This document shows positions 7,399 through 14,829 of a stretch of 42,450 nt of DNA, in pieces; positions within the stretch are counted from its first letter, which is position 1, and each line of letters starts with the position of its first letter. The DNA lies in the IMG/VR virus record IMGVR_UViG_3300049629_000649, positions 1-42,450 of that record. The stretch is one strand, 5' to 3'. This DNA comes from a virus. Below the pieces are notes generated by a model. It had not been told where the DNA came from. It saw nothing but the letters and a program-made list of their open reading frames with translations, and did not search any database. The position numbers and the translations under genes are program-made.

Positions 7399-8994
7399 AT
7401 GCTAGTATTACAAAGAGGTCAATTAGTTAAATTTAAATTTATATTTACCTCTAGAGGTTTACCGTACGATCCAACCTCAGTTGCAAGTCCATCAGATTTG
7501 TATATAACAATCCTTAGAGGGGCAGATGGTTCTGGACCAGTAATAGATGGCCCATATTCATACTGGAGTCAAAACTCTACACCAAATACTGACGCATACA
7601 TTGAAAAATCAAACACATACGAATTTACATTTAATTATAGAATTCCCAGTACATTATTTAATGGTACATATACTGTATTAGCCAGAACTTCAGACTCAGC
7701 TTCACAACTTGTAGTTACATCTAATTTTGAAGTAAAAGGTGATCCAATTACTTTATCTCCAGTTATAGTTAACTCTGAAAAAAGTACTGTTATAAATTAT
7801 CAACCACGATATGCACAACTGTCAGCAGGAAATACGTCAACTATTTTATTAATCGGGCATGCAAATAATATAGAATTAAATGTACCAGTTGAAATAAAAA
7901 CAGTTCAACAAGCGGTAGATCTTTTAGGCGCAGACTTAAAGTCTCCTCTACTAAGAGGCGTTTTTGACGCATACGCAGCAGGAGCTAGAGATATAATGAT
8001 TTGTGCGGCAGCCCCTATGTTAGAGTATGTCGAAAAATTTTATGAAAAAAATATTCCAACTACAATATTTGATCTACAAAATGCGACACCTTCTTCATAT
8101 ACTTTTTATGAAAAATATTATGAAAGATTAGAGGAAACATATTCAATAATTAAAGATCTTGATTTTGTAGATATAATTGTTCCCTTAGAAACTTCAATAC
8201 TAAAAACTAATGGTGTTGATTTTATTACACAATTAGCAGATTACTGCGCGGACTTTCATAATACAACAGGATATGTCCAGATGGGTATAATTGGTTCTAG
8301 ATCCGGTGGCGTCAATTCAGTGGATATTGACTTTTTAGAAGCAGATGAAATAATTACAGATAAGCTTACAGAGTACAATATAGACAATACTGTCCTATCA
8401 GACAATGGACGGTTTGTCATTCCAGTATATGGTGAAGGTGTCTTTCAACACTCACAAATAAATAGTTCCTATATATCAAATATGGCAGCAGCCTACGCTG
8501 GACTATTGGCTAGTAATCCATTAAACAGATCTCTAATAAGAGCTAGGGTGCCAGGATTAATGTCTTTATATGGTTCAGATTTATCTCAACAGGATTTTAG
8601 AAGATTAGAAAATATTGGGATCAATACAATATATCGTGGCAAAAAAACTAAAAGATCAATACCGTTTGAGGTATATCTAACAAATGATTATACAATGGCA
8701 AAGTCAAATAGCACACTCCAAAAAGCTGCACAAATGAGATTAGTAGGCTATGTGGTTAATATGGCTAAAGACTACGCGTATGAAAGTATAGGTAAGTTTG
8801 GTCATGATGTATTTATGGATAAACTTAATAAATTATTACGTTCAATGAAATCTGATAATATAATTTTGGATTTTTCACTTAATAGACAAGTAGCAGTTAA
8901 TGATCCTGGAAAAATGTTTGTATACATAGAACTACTATCTGCGCTTGGACTTAAAAAAATCGATTTTAGAATAGCTGCAGGACCCGGTGCATAA
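7399..8994 (+). CDS. Sheath-like protein 1, with N-terminal Ig-like domain
   Basis: I take ATG 7399 (532 residues), one base after the previous stop, rather than TTG 7375, which lies inside the closure gene. Residues 1-115 form an Ig-like domain (LVLQRGQLVKFKFIFTSRGL, YRIPSTLFNGTYTVLARTSD, LVVTSNFEVKGD). From about 140 the protein reads as a contractile-tail sheath: NTSTILLIGHANNIELNVPV, VQQAVDLLGADLKSPLLRGV, FDAYAAGARDIMICAAAP, then VAAYAGLLA-type helix (NMAAAYAGLLASNPLNRS) and the conserved C-terminal domain with LSQQDFRRLENIGINTIYRG, LVGYVVNMAKDYAYESIGKFG and DPGKMFVYIELLSALGLKKIDFRI. The next sheath gene is only about 920 bases downstream, so this is a paralogue. It may form a specialised collar-end or baseplate-end ring. 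The 1-base overlap with the next start suggests coupling. The fold call is confident, the specialised role is inference. Confidence 0.7.
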   Translation: MLVLQRGQLVKFKFIFTSRGLPYDPTSVASPSDLYITILRGADGSGPVIDGPYSYWSQNSTPNTDAYIEKSNTYEFTFNYRIPSTLFNGTYTVLARTSDSASQLVVTSNFEVKGDPITLSPVIVNSEKSTVINYQPRYAQLSAGNTSTILLIGHANNIELNVPVEIKTVQQAVDLLGADLKSPLLRGVFDAYAAGARDIMICAAAPMLEYVEKFYEKNIPTTIFDLQNATPSSYTFYEKYYERLEETYSIIKDLDFVDIIVPLETSILKTNGVDFITQLADYCADFHNTTGYVQMGIIGSRSGGVNSVDIDFLEADEIITDKLTEYNIDNTVLSDNGRFVIPVYGEGVFQHSQINSSYISNMAAAYAGLLASNPLNRSLIRARVPGLMSLYGSDLSQQDFRRLENIGINTIYRGKKTKRSIPFEVYLTNDYTMAKSNSTLQKAAQMRLVGYVVNMAKDYAYESIGKFGHDVFMDKLNKLLRSMKSDNIILDFSLNRQVAVNDPGKMFVYIELLSALGLKKIDFRIAAGPGA

Positions 8995-9803
8995 TGGTAT
9001 ATTATAATAGAGTTTTTCCAACTAGTTCAATTTCCTCAAGATGGGAAGGCGTTCCTGGTCAAGCACATTTGCAATCTCCAGGAATTAGATTAAATATTGG
9101 TGGAGTAGAAGAATTATATCCAGGTTCTCTAAACTATTTGCAATTTATATCTTTAGTTAAAAAAGTATGGGAAGAAAGTCATCCTTCTATTCCGGTTGTT
9201 CCAGTTGGGGTTAATTTAGATACATTCTCACAGCAGGTTAATGGAAAAGATATTACATCAATTATAGGATATGCATTAGAATTAAGAAAAACTCATACAG
9301 TAGAACCTAAACCAAGAATGCGTCAAAACGTAGAAAATAATAGGTATACTATATATGGGCAAAAATATCAAAATATAGTCTCATTTTCTCCTATGATGAG
9401 AATTACCACTCTTCAGGGTAGCAATCCAGGAATTACATCCGACGACATGGATGCTGCAGTCATGTGTGATCAAATTACTGAAGCTTTTGAAGATTTTATG
9501 CTTGAGTACACACCAATATTTAAGGCAGCTGGAGCTTCCGAATTAGTCTACTCTAGGCGTTTAGCTGATTCTGAAATAAATCGAGATGGATCAGATATTC
9601 ATAAAAGAACTGTTACCTATATGTTAACTACAGAAAAAACCTTTGCAATTGAAAATGCGAGAATTAGTAGCATTTTAGTAGATATACGAAATTGGATGGC
9701 TTATGAATCTGAGTACGTTAACTCTTTAGCTACTCCAAATTATGAAAATGTATCAGTAAACATTGTAGATTTAAGCAAAACAGCAACTCCAAATTCACAG
9801 TAA
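8994..9803 (+). CDS. Tail completion or terminator protein candidate
   Basis: A 269-residue protein. Its ATG shares a base with the stop of sheath-like protein 1 (TAATG). The middle (about 85-240) is a mixed alpha/beta domain: KIVSFSPMMRITTLQGSN-like strand region (QNIVSFSPMMRITTLQGSN), a helix DDMDAAVMCDQITEAFEDFMLEYTPIF, then GASELVYSRRLADSEI, RTVTYMLTTEKTFAIENARIS. A helix between strands with a beta end is the arrangement seen in tail-terminator and tail-completion proteins that cap the tube, and the position immediately before the main sheath and tube agrees. The N-terminal 75 residues (PGIRLNIGGVEELYPGSLNYLQF) are extra and unassigned. No enzymatic motifs are present. Followed by a 116-base spacer with hairpin and motif. 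Confidence 0.4.
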   Translation: MVYYNRVFPTSSISSRWEGVPGQAHLQSPGIRLNIGGVEELYPGSLNYLQFISLVKKVWEESHPSIPVVPVGVNLDTFSQQVNGKDITSIIGYALELRKTHTVEPKPRMRQNVENNRYTIYGQKYQNIVSFSPMMRITTLQGSNPGITSDDMDAAVMCDQITEAFEDFMLEYTPIFKAAGASELVYSRRLADSEINRDGSDIHKRTVTYMLTTEKTFAIENARISSILVDIRNWMAYESEYVNSLATPNYENVSVNIVDLSKTATPNSQ

Positions 9804-9824
9804 CTTATATATATTATTTTAATC

Positions 9825-9847
9825 AACAAGTCTATCTAGTTGTTTTT
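9825..9847 (+). terminator. Weak hairpin with T-run behind the tail-completion gene
   Basis: AACAA (9825-9829) can pair with TTGTT (9840-9844), followed by more T residues to 9847 (TTTTTATAACTTTTTT). The stem is only 5 A/T-rich pairs, so this is at most a weak terminator. I list it because it lies in one of the two longest spacers of the window and precedes the TTTGTTACTAT motif, just as the strong hairpin behind the capsid gene precedes the other copy. Confidence 0.25.
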
Positions 9848-9855
9848 ATAACTTT

Positions 9856-9870
9856 TTTGTTACTATAAAT
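9856..9870 (+). promoter_or_regulatory. TTTGTTACTATAAAT, possible promoter for sheath and tube genes
   Basis: TTTGTTACTAT at 9856-9866 is identical to 2332-2342 and continues as AAAT. TATAAA (9864-9869) could be a -10 element with TTGTTT (9840-9845) as a weak -35 at 18 bases. It also resembles a T4-type late element (TATAAAT). The main sheath start is 50 bases downstream, leaving room for a leader with the GGAGG site at 9903-9907. Sequence similarity only; no transcript evidence. Confidence 0.35.
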
Positions 9871-9919
9871 GAAGATTTAATTCTAAGATTTTCCATTTAG
9901 CCGGAGGTTAAAAGTCAAC

Positions 9920-11185
9920 ATGAGTATACCTGGAGTAACTACTAAAATTAGAGATCGATTCTATAGCGTAACAAGAAACGATACACCATCTGGTCCAAGA
10001 GTTGTCGCTATAGCTCGCCGTAGTACAGCTGATGGGACTGGTGGCATAGCAGATCTTGATGTCGTTAGAGCCTCAAATGAAGCTGATGTAATATCAATTT
10101 TTGGAGAAGGCTCAGACGCACATAAAGCCTTTATTGAATTAATTATTGCGGGAGCAGAAAGAATATATTTAGTTCCACTACCAAGCAATACAGCATTTAA
10201 TCATACTACAGGCTCCTTAACAAGTGGTGGGATTAGTGTATTTCAAGAAGCGTTTGATGCAGCAGAGGCAGCACTTCCTGATATCATTATTCCTTGGGGC
10301 AGAGGTGGAAATGATAGTGACTGGGAGATTCCAACTGCTACACCATCAGATTCGGATGAGTTTGGATTCCACGCAGACAATAGCACTACACTAACCTATA
10401 GCTGGACATATAAAGTTGCAAATGCCGTTAAGTCAATTTCTGAAAATAGCAATCCATGCATTGCCGTAATGGGAGTCAAGCCATACATTGCAGCCGCAGA
10501 AAAAATGACACCAGGTCAAGTAGCTGCGCATCTTGCTGTATCAGGCCTTGCCGATAGAGATGGTAGTGGCACATATGATAACGTAAATGAAATTTACCAG
10601 AAGGAACTAGGACCATATGTTACTGTAGTTGCAACGGAACTTAAGCCGGTAAATTATACTAGTGGTGGCACTGATTTTGGTTATTCTAATGGCGCATCAT
10701 TTTTAGCAGGAACATTAAGCAGACTTTCTTCATATAGCTCATTAGTTAATAAGCCAGTCTTTAATGTTCAATCACTAAGATACGCTCCAACTAGAAGTCA
10801 GCAGTCGGCACTAGCTATAAAGGGCGTAAACACAGTGGTTCTTAACTTTAATAAGATCGCTGTATTTGGAGAAAGTTTAACATTCGCTCAGTCAACATCA
10901 GATTATACTCGTTTGTCAACTAAGAGAATTATAGACGAAGCAGTTATGCTCGTCAGACAAGTGTGTCAGAGTTTTGTTGGAGAACCATCAAGTATTCAAA
11001 CAAGAAATTCGATGGAAACAGCAATTACTTCAGCACTAAGAGGAATGCAACTATTAGGAGCTATATTAGGCAGTGACTTCTCAGTATCATATGTCCCTGC
11101 TCAAAATAAAGCGATTGTTGACCTCGTATTAACACCTGCCTTCGAGTTGAGAAATATCGAAGTACAGGTAGCTATCAACCTATAA
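9920..11185 (+). CDS. Main contractile tail sheath protein
   Basis: A 421-residue protein, ATG 9920 with GGAGG at 9903-9907. It opens with SIPGVTTKIRDRFYSV, the typical sheath start (..PGVy...id.s), followed by PSGPRVVAIARRSTADGTGGIADLDVVRASNEADVISIFGEGS and DAHKAFIELIIAGAERIYLVPL, the conserved ring-forming N-terminal pattern. The C-terminal domain has YAPTRSQQSALAIKGVNTVVLNFNKIAVFGESLTFAQSTSDYTRLSTKRIIDEAVMLVR-like order (DYTRLSTKRIIDEAVMLVR), then SIQTRNSMETAITSALRGMQ, and a final strand ELRNIEVQVAINL, as expected for the C-terminal arm that links neighbouring subunits. It sits directly before the tube gene with a 25-base gap, the usual sheath-tube order. It lacks the Ig-like N-terminal domain of sheath-like protein 1. 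High expression is expected from its own spacer and candidate promoter. Confidence 0.8.
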   Translation: MSIPGVTTKIRDRFYSVTRNDTPSGPRVVAIARRSTADGTGGIADLDVVRASNEADVISIFGEGSDAHKAFIELIIAGAERIYLVPLPSNTAFNHTTGSLTSGGISVFQEAFDAAEAALPDIIIPWGRGGNDSDWEIPTATPSDSDEFGFHADNSTTLTYSWTYKVANAVKSISENSNPCIAVMGVKPYIAAAEKMTPGQVAAHLAVSGLADRDGSGTYDNVNEIYQKELGPYVTVVATELKPVNYTSGGTDFGYSNGASFLAGTLSRLSSYSSLVNKPVFNVQSLRYAPTRSQQSALAIKGVNTVVLNFNKIAVFGESLTFAQSTSDYTRLSTKRIIDEAVMLVRQVCQSFVGEPSSIQTRNSMETAITSALRGMQLLGAILGSDFSVSYVPAQNKAIVDLVLTPAFELRNIEVQVAINL

Positions 11186-11187
11186 AA

Positions 11188-11205
11188 TTACCGAATGGAG
11201 GGTAA
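11188..11205 (+). promoter_or_regulatory. Small hairpin enclosing the tube gene ribosome binding site
   Basis: TTACC (11188-11192) can pair with GGTAA (11201-11205) around an 8-base loop. The GGAGGG site (11197-11202) lies partly in the loop and partly in the stem, 8 bases before ATG 11211. The stem is short, so any control of tube translation would be weak. It is read directly from sequence; function is inference. Confidence 0.3.
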
Positions 11206-11210
11206 CCTAG

Positions 11211-11912
11211 ATGGCATTAGAAGATAACTATAACGATTATTCACCCACTAGTTCGTCTAAATATTTACAAACATATACCACATTTTCTGGAGCAGATATT
11301 GTTGCTACGTTTGGCGGTATAGAAATTGGCGCACTATCAGGAATTACATTCTCTGTAACTAGAGAAAAAGCTCCCATTTATACAATGGGATCCCCTAATC
11401 CTCGTTCTTTTTCTAGAGGAAAAAGAGGTATTGCTGGATCATTAATATTTACAGTTTTTGATCGTCCAGCTCTATATACAATGTTGGACAAAAATAGAAA
11501 TAATTCAAACGTTGTTCAGCAACAATTCTTCACAAGAGCCCACAACGCACTACCCGGTGATACAGCCTATAAAAACCGCGGAATTGCAGATGTAAATGAT
11601 CAGGGTTCAAGTGTTGTAAAGAAGGTCCCATACTACGCTGACCAAATCCCCCCATTTGATATTACAATTACATTTGTAAACGAATATGGTCAAGCAGCTG
11701 TAAGATCAATTTATGGCGTTGAACTCTTAAATGAAGGATCTGGCGCATCAATGGACGATATTGTCATAGAAGAAACAATGACCTATGTTGCTCGTGAACT
11801 TGGTCCCATGTATTCAATAAAGACAGATCCATTGATCGATAACGATGATCCTACAATGTCTGATTTCGTAAGAAATATTAAGAATCTTAATACAGACATT
11901 ATCAGACCATAA
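11211..11912 (+). CDS. Tail tube protein (tube paralogue 1)
   Basis: A 233-residue protein, ATG 11211 with GGAGGG at 11197-11202. Its placement right behind the sheath and its single-domain beta plan fit the gp19-like tube fold. Signature segments: FSGADIVATFGGIEIGALSG (about 24-43), ITFSVTREKAPIYTMGSPNPRSFSRGKRGIAGSLIFTVFD (about 44-83), a loop, then QIPPFDITITFVNEYGQAAVRSIYGVELLNEGSGASMDDIVIEETMTYVARELGPM (about 143-200). Two further proteins downstream share the same segments in the same order, so this is one of three paralogues. As the shortest and closest to the sheath, it is the best candidate for the main tube subunit. A strong terminator follows directly, consistent with very high expression of the sheath-tube pair. 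Confidence 0.7.
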   Translation: MALEDNYNDYSPTSSSKYLQTYTTFSGADIVATFGGIEIGALSGITFSVTREKAPIYTMGSPNPRSFSRGKRGIAGSLIFTVFDRPALYTMLDKNRNNSNVVQQQFFTRAHNALPGDTAYKNRGIADVNDQGSSVVKKVPYYADQIPPFDITITFVNEYGQAAVRSIYGVELLNEGSGASMDDIVIEETMTYVARELGPMYSIKTDPLIDNDDPTMSDFVRNIKNLNTDIIRP

Positions 11913-11930
11913 TTTATAAAATTATCTGCA

Positions 11931-11972
11931 ATATAGGCACGGGCATTAATTAGCTCGTGCCTATATTTATTT
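11931..11972 (+). terminator. Strong intrinsic terminator behind the tube gene
   Basis: ATATAGGCACGGGC (11931-11944) pairs with GCTCGTGCCTATAT (11953-11966) over 14 positions, with one G-T wobble, around the 8-base loop ATTAATTA. A T-rich tail (TTATTT) follows. The AAGGAG of the next gene begins at 11973, so the hairpin ends just before the leader. It would separate the abundant sheath-tube transcript from minor tail genes. Confidence 0.85.
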
Positions 11973-11982
11973 AAGGAGCAAT

Positions 11983-12753
11983 ATGTCAACAGTATATAAT
12001 ACATTTAATGAGGCGAATGCGCAGACAACAAATGCAACAACTGACGCTCCAAATAAAGTTAATTATGATCAAAACTATACTCTTCAAAATATTTCATTTA
12101 GCGGAGCAGATGCAGTAGCTACATTGATTGTTCCCATTATTGGTCCAGATAATAAGCCAGTTGGTTCAGACATTATTGAACTTGGTGAACTACAAACAAT
12201 ATCATATTCTATACATAGAGAAAATTCTCCAGTTAGAACACTGGGTCATGTTAATACAAGAGGCTTTGTTAAAGGTGCTAGAACAATAGCTGGAAGCCTT
12301 ATTTTTGCAGTATTTAATGAATACGCATTTTATAGACTTAGTCAATATAGACAAATGTTATACCGTGGCAATGGTTTCTTCGCACCTTTAGCAGATATGT
12401 TGCCACCATTTGATATAATTATTACATTAGTTAACGAATATGGCCAGTACGCTAAGATGAAAATATTTGGAGTAACAATTATAGACGAAGGTCAAACATT
12501 ATCTATAGATGACCTATTTATAGAGCAAACATATACATTTATGGCTAGAGGCATACAGCCATTAATTAAGATGAGTAAAGAGCAAGATCCAAATTCAACC
12601 ACAAGCGCAGAAGTGTCGGCAAGAAATATCCAGATATCACAGAATGTATTTGGTGACGTGGTTACTAGTCAGTACGCCCAGCTACTAGATGAATATTACG
12701 ATGAAGCACTAGATGCAAGCATCAATCCAACAGAAACTATAGCGAGGCCTTAA
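11983..12753 (+). CDS. Tube-fold paralogue 2 (tube initiator or tube-end candidate)
   Basis: A 256-residue protein, ATG 11983 with AAGGAG at 11973-11978. It shares the full pattern of the tube protein: FSGADAVATLIVPIIGPDNK, then IIELGELQTISYSIHRENSP, VRTLGHVNTRGFVKGARTIAGSLIFAVFNEYAF, MLPPFDIIITLVNEYGQYAKMKIFGVTIIDEGQ, LSIDDLFIEQTYTFMARGIQPL. It differs by an insert (PDNKPVGSD) near residue 55 and a longer acidic C-terminal tail (QYAQLLDEYYDEALDASINP). Since it is separated from the main tube gene by a strong terminator, it is probably made in smaller amounts. In T4, gp48 and gp54 are tube-fold proteins that start the tube on the baseplate, and a similar role is possible here. Next gene starts 2 bases after its stop. 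Confidence 0.6.
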   Translation: MSTVYNTFNEANAQTTNATTDAPNKVNYDQNYTLQNISFSGADAVATLIVPIIGPDNKPVGSDIIELGELQTISYSIHRENSPVRTLGHVNTRGFVKGARTIAGSLIFAVFNEYAFYRLSQYRQMLYRGNGFFAPLADMLPPFDIIITLVNEYGQYAKMKIFGVTIIDEGQTLSIDDLFIEQTYTFMARGIQPLIKMSKEQDPNSTTSAEVSARNIQISQNVFGDVVTSQYAQLLDEYYDEALDASINPTETIARP

Positions 12754-12755
12754 AT

Positions 12756-14237
12756 ATGACTTCACAAAGAAGACCATTATTATTTGATCCACTTTCCGAC
12801 AGAGATTCTAATATAGATAGAATATGGGCCGGTCAATCTTCTGATTCTAGTAAAAATTTTAGTAATTATTATGACTATTATTTTAGCGGTGAAGATATAA
12901 AAGTTTATATAGATGGTCTTTTTGGCGCAGAAAATGAACTAGATATAGCCACATTTGCATACTCCATAAGGCAAGAAAAGCAACCGTTATATGGATTTTG
13001 GTCATATAACTACGATAATGTGATGTTGGGCACAAGAATAATCAGCGGTGAAATTACATTATTCACTAGATACCCAAGAAGAATGACTGATCTATTAGAA
13101 CAGGCAGCTACAGCTAGAGCAACACTTCCAGCTGAAAGAGCTCCTCAAAATATGATAGTGTCAAACTTGTATTCAAATAATGGACAAATTTTGGGTTCAA
13201 CTCAAGATGAAAGAAATATACAAAAATATTGGGCCTATAGTCAATTAGATAGAATAACTTCAGATCCAGCAATGTCTGAAGCTAGCAATAAAAGTATCTT
13301 TAGCGCACATCCACCATTTAATTTTGTTATTCTTTATGGTATAGAAGAAGTTTCTTCTAGTCCATTTCCTACACCTTCTCCAGACACCGGTGCAACTGAT
13401 AATGTAAATCTAAAAATAGAAAATAACTTAGACAGAATGATGTATACAGACATTAATCAAAGGACAATGAAAGCCGACGCCGCATCATCTCCGATGAAAA
13501 TCATACTACAAGAAGTTCAATTAATGAATATGTCTACCGTATATACTCCTGGTGGTCAGCCAGTCGCAGAGAGTTATCAATTTATAGCTAGAGATTATTA
13601 CTTCACACAAGCTGATCTTAGCTTTATTAAGAGACTATCTACATCTGTAACATCAGACGAAACTGTAGCAGAACCAACTAACCCAAATCCAATTCCAGAA
13701 GAAACGATAACAGGAGGAAATGGATCAAATACACCTGGCCCAGATATCGGTGGATCATATGGGTATCCTGGTTATGAATTAACTTTTGGAACACCGCAAA
13801 ATGCATACATTGGAATAATTCAAGAAAAATTAGGTATTTATCCAATTAATGGAAGATTTAGCGGTGAACTAGCTGAAGCTGTTGCTGAATTCCAACTTTC
13901 AGTAGGAATAACTCCAGCTAATGGAATAGTCAATAGGCAAACATATGAATCTATACTTAATATATTTGAACCTGGAGTTCCAGATACACTGACCTTAGTT
14001 TGGCCTGGCCCAATTCAATATGGGTATGAAAGTGAATACGTAAAGTGGATTCAAAGAAAACTAGGCTTTAAGCCTAGTGGACCTCCTGACAGCGATCCAG
14101 CAATTGGAATTGCAGAATTTGGAACGTTTGGTTCAGTAACCTTAGAGGCTGTTATTAATTTTCAGGCTGCAAATGGAATATCACCAGCCAATGGCATTGT
14201 AGATGCTCAAACGTGGCAACTAATTTTTTCTATTTAG
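12756..14237 (+). CDS. Tube-fold paralogue 3 fused to two peptidoglycan-binding domains
   Basis: A 493-residue protein, ATG 12756, two bases after the previous stop. The first 290 residues repeat the tube-family order with insertions: YYFSGEDIKVYIDGLFGAEN, IATFAYSIRQEKQPLYGFWS, GTRIISGEITLFTRYPRRM, FSAHPPFNFVILYGIEEV, MKIILQEVQLMNMSTVYTPGG and SYQFIARDYYF. A Pro/Gly/Asn-rich linker (about 305-340) follows. Residues about 345-400 (IGIIQEKLGIYPINGRFSG, ELAEAVAEFQLSVGITPANG, IVNRQTYESIL) and about 424-493 (EYVKWIQRKLGFKPSG, FGTFGSVTLEAVINFQAANG, IVDAQTWQLIF) are two PG_binding_1-type repeats. These bind peptidoglycan in cell-wall hydrolases, but no catalytic domain is present here. It probably sits near the tail tip and anchors it to the wall; position in the virion is inferred. 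Confidence 0.7.
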   Translation: MTSQRRPLLFDPLSDRDSNIDRIWAGQSSDSSKNFSNYYDYYFSGEDIKVYIDGLFGAENELDIATFAYSIRQEKQPLYGFWSYNYDNVMLGTRIISGEITLFTRYPRRMTDLLEQAATARATLPAERAPQNMIVSNLYSNNGQILGSTQDERNIQKYWAYSQLDRITSDPAMSEASNKSIFSAHPPFNFVILYGIEEVSSSPFPTPSPDTGATDNVNLKIENNLDRMMYTDINQRTMKADAASSPMKIILQEVQLMNMSTVYTPGGQPVAESYQFIARDYYFTQADLSFIKRLSTSVTSDETVAEPTNPNPIPEETITGGNGSNTPGPDIGGSYGYPGYELTFGTPQNAYIGIIQEKLGIYPINGRFSGELAEAVAEFQLSVGITPANGIVNRQTYESILNIFEPGVPDTLTLVWPGPIQYGYESEYVKWIQRKLGFKPSGPPDSDPAIGIAEFGTFGSVTLEAVINFQAANGISPANGIVDAQTWQLIFSI

Positions 14238-14264
14238 TTATTTGTAGAAATGTTTTCAGTATTA

Positions 14265-14273
14265 TGGTATAAT
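14265..14273 (+). promoter_or_regulatory. Extended -10 promoter before the tail-chaperone genes
   Basis: TGGTATAAT at 14265-14273 is a full extended -10 element (TGnTATAAT). No good -35 is seen at 16-18 bases, which extended -10 promoters do not need. It lies in a 64-base spacer, about 29 bases before the chaperone start at 14302, with AAGGAG at 14288-14293 in a suitable leader. This looks like a host sigma-70-type promoter driving chaperone and tape-measure genes separately from sheath and tube. Confidence 0.5.
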
Positions 14274-14301
14274 GAGATATTAAAAATAAGGAGATTAAAT
14301 A

Positions 14302-14826
14302 ATGTCAAATGAAAGAAAAGTAGTAATTAAAAGTGAATCACAAGATATTGATTCTTTAGAAGATATTGTCACTATAGAAATGTCAGATGATCCAGATGAT
14401 GTAGATATTTTAGAATTTAATAATTCATTATCAGATGAAGAATATAAATCAGTAGAAGATCTTGAGGATTCAGAACACATTTGGGAAGGTGGACCTACAG
14501 CTGGCCAAATTAAAGAGTGGAAAGAACAATATGGTGAAGTTTACGTAACATCAATTACCTACGATAAGCATATTGTGTGGCGCGTATTAAATAGAGTTGA
14601 GTATAAGCATATTGTTAAGAAAATGGAGCAGCTTATGCAGTCAGGGCAGTTATCTTCCGCTGAGGCTAATATGTGGAATGAAGAGACAATTTCTGAAATG
14701 TGTATTCTATTCCCAGTCTATGACAGAAAACAGGCAACAGGTATGATGGCCGGAGTCCCATCCCTCATCGCTCAAGAAGTACTTGAAGCGTCTGGATTTG
14801 TTGCCCTAGAGGTTAGACAGCTCTAA
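14302..14826 (+). CDS. Tail assembly chaperone 1
   Basis: A 174-residue protein, ATG 14302 behind AAGGAG. Residues 1-60 are acidic and probably disordered (SDDPDDVDILEFNNSLSDEE). Residues about 67-170 form a compact helical domain with GQIKEWKEQYGEVYVTSITY, HIVWRVLNRVEYKHIVKKME, EETISEMCILFPVYD and VPSLIAQEVLEASGF. This order (I..WK..YG.V....., .i.wr.l.r.Ey......, ...E..I...C.lfP, ....l...il..SGF) is typical of tail assembly chaperones of large myophages, and the gene lies directly before tape-measure-sized genes. It ends TAA TAA, then ATG of the second chaperone in the same frame. Many phages instead make two forms by a programmed frameshift; none is needed or possible here by simple slippage, as both genes share a frame. 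Confidence 0.7.
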   Translation: MSNERKVVIKSESQDIDSLEDIVTIEMSDDPDDVDILEFNNSLSDEEYKSVEDLEDSEHIWEGGPTAGQIKEWKEQYGEVYVTSITYDKHIVWRVLNRVEYKHIVKKMEQLMQSGQLSSAEANMWNEETISEMCILFPVYDRKQATGMMAGVPSLIAQEVLEASGFVALEVRQL

Positions 14827-14829
14827 TAA

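Noticed and set aside
9804-9919. tRNA or other small RNA gene in the spacer before the sheath gene
   Set aside because: The spacer is extremely AT-rich, has only a short weak hairpin, and shows no cloverleaf or conserved T-arm.
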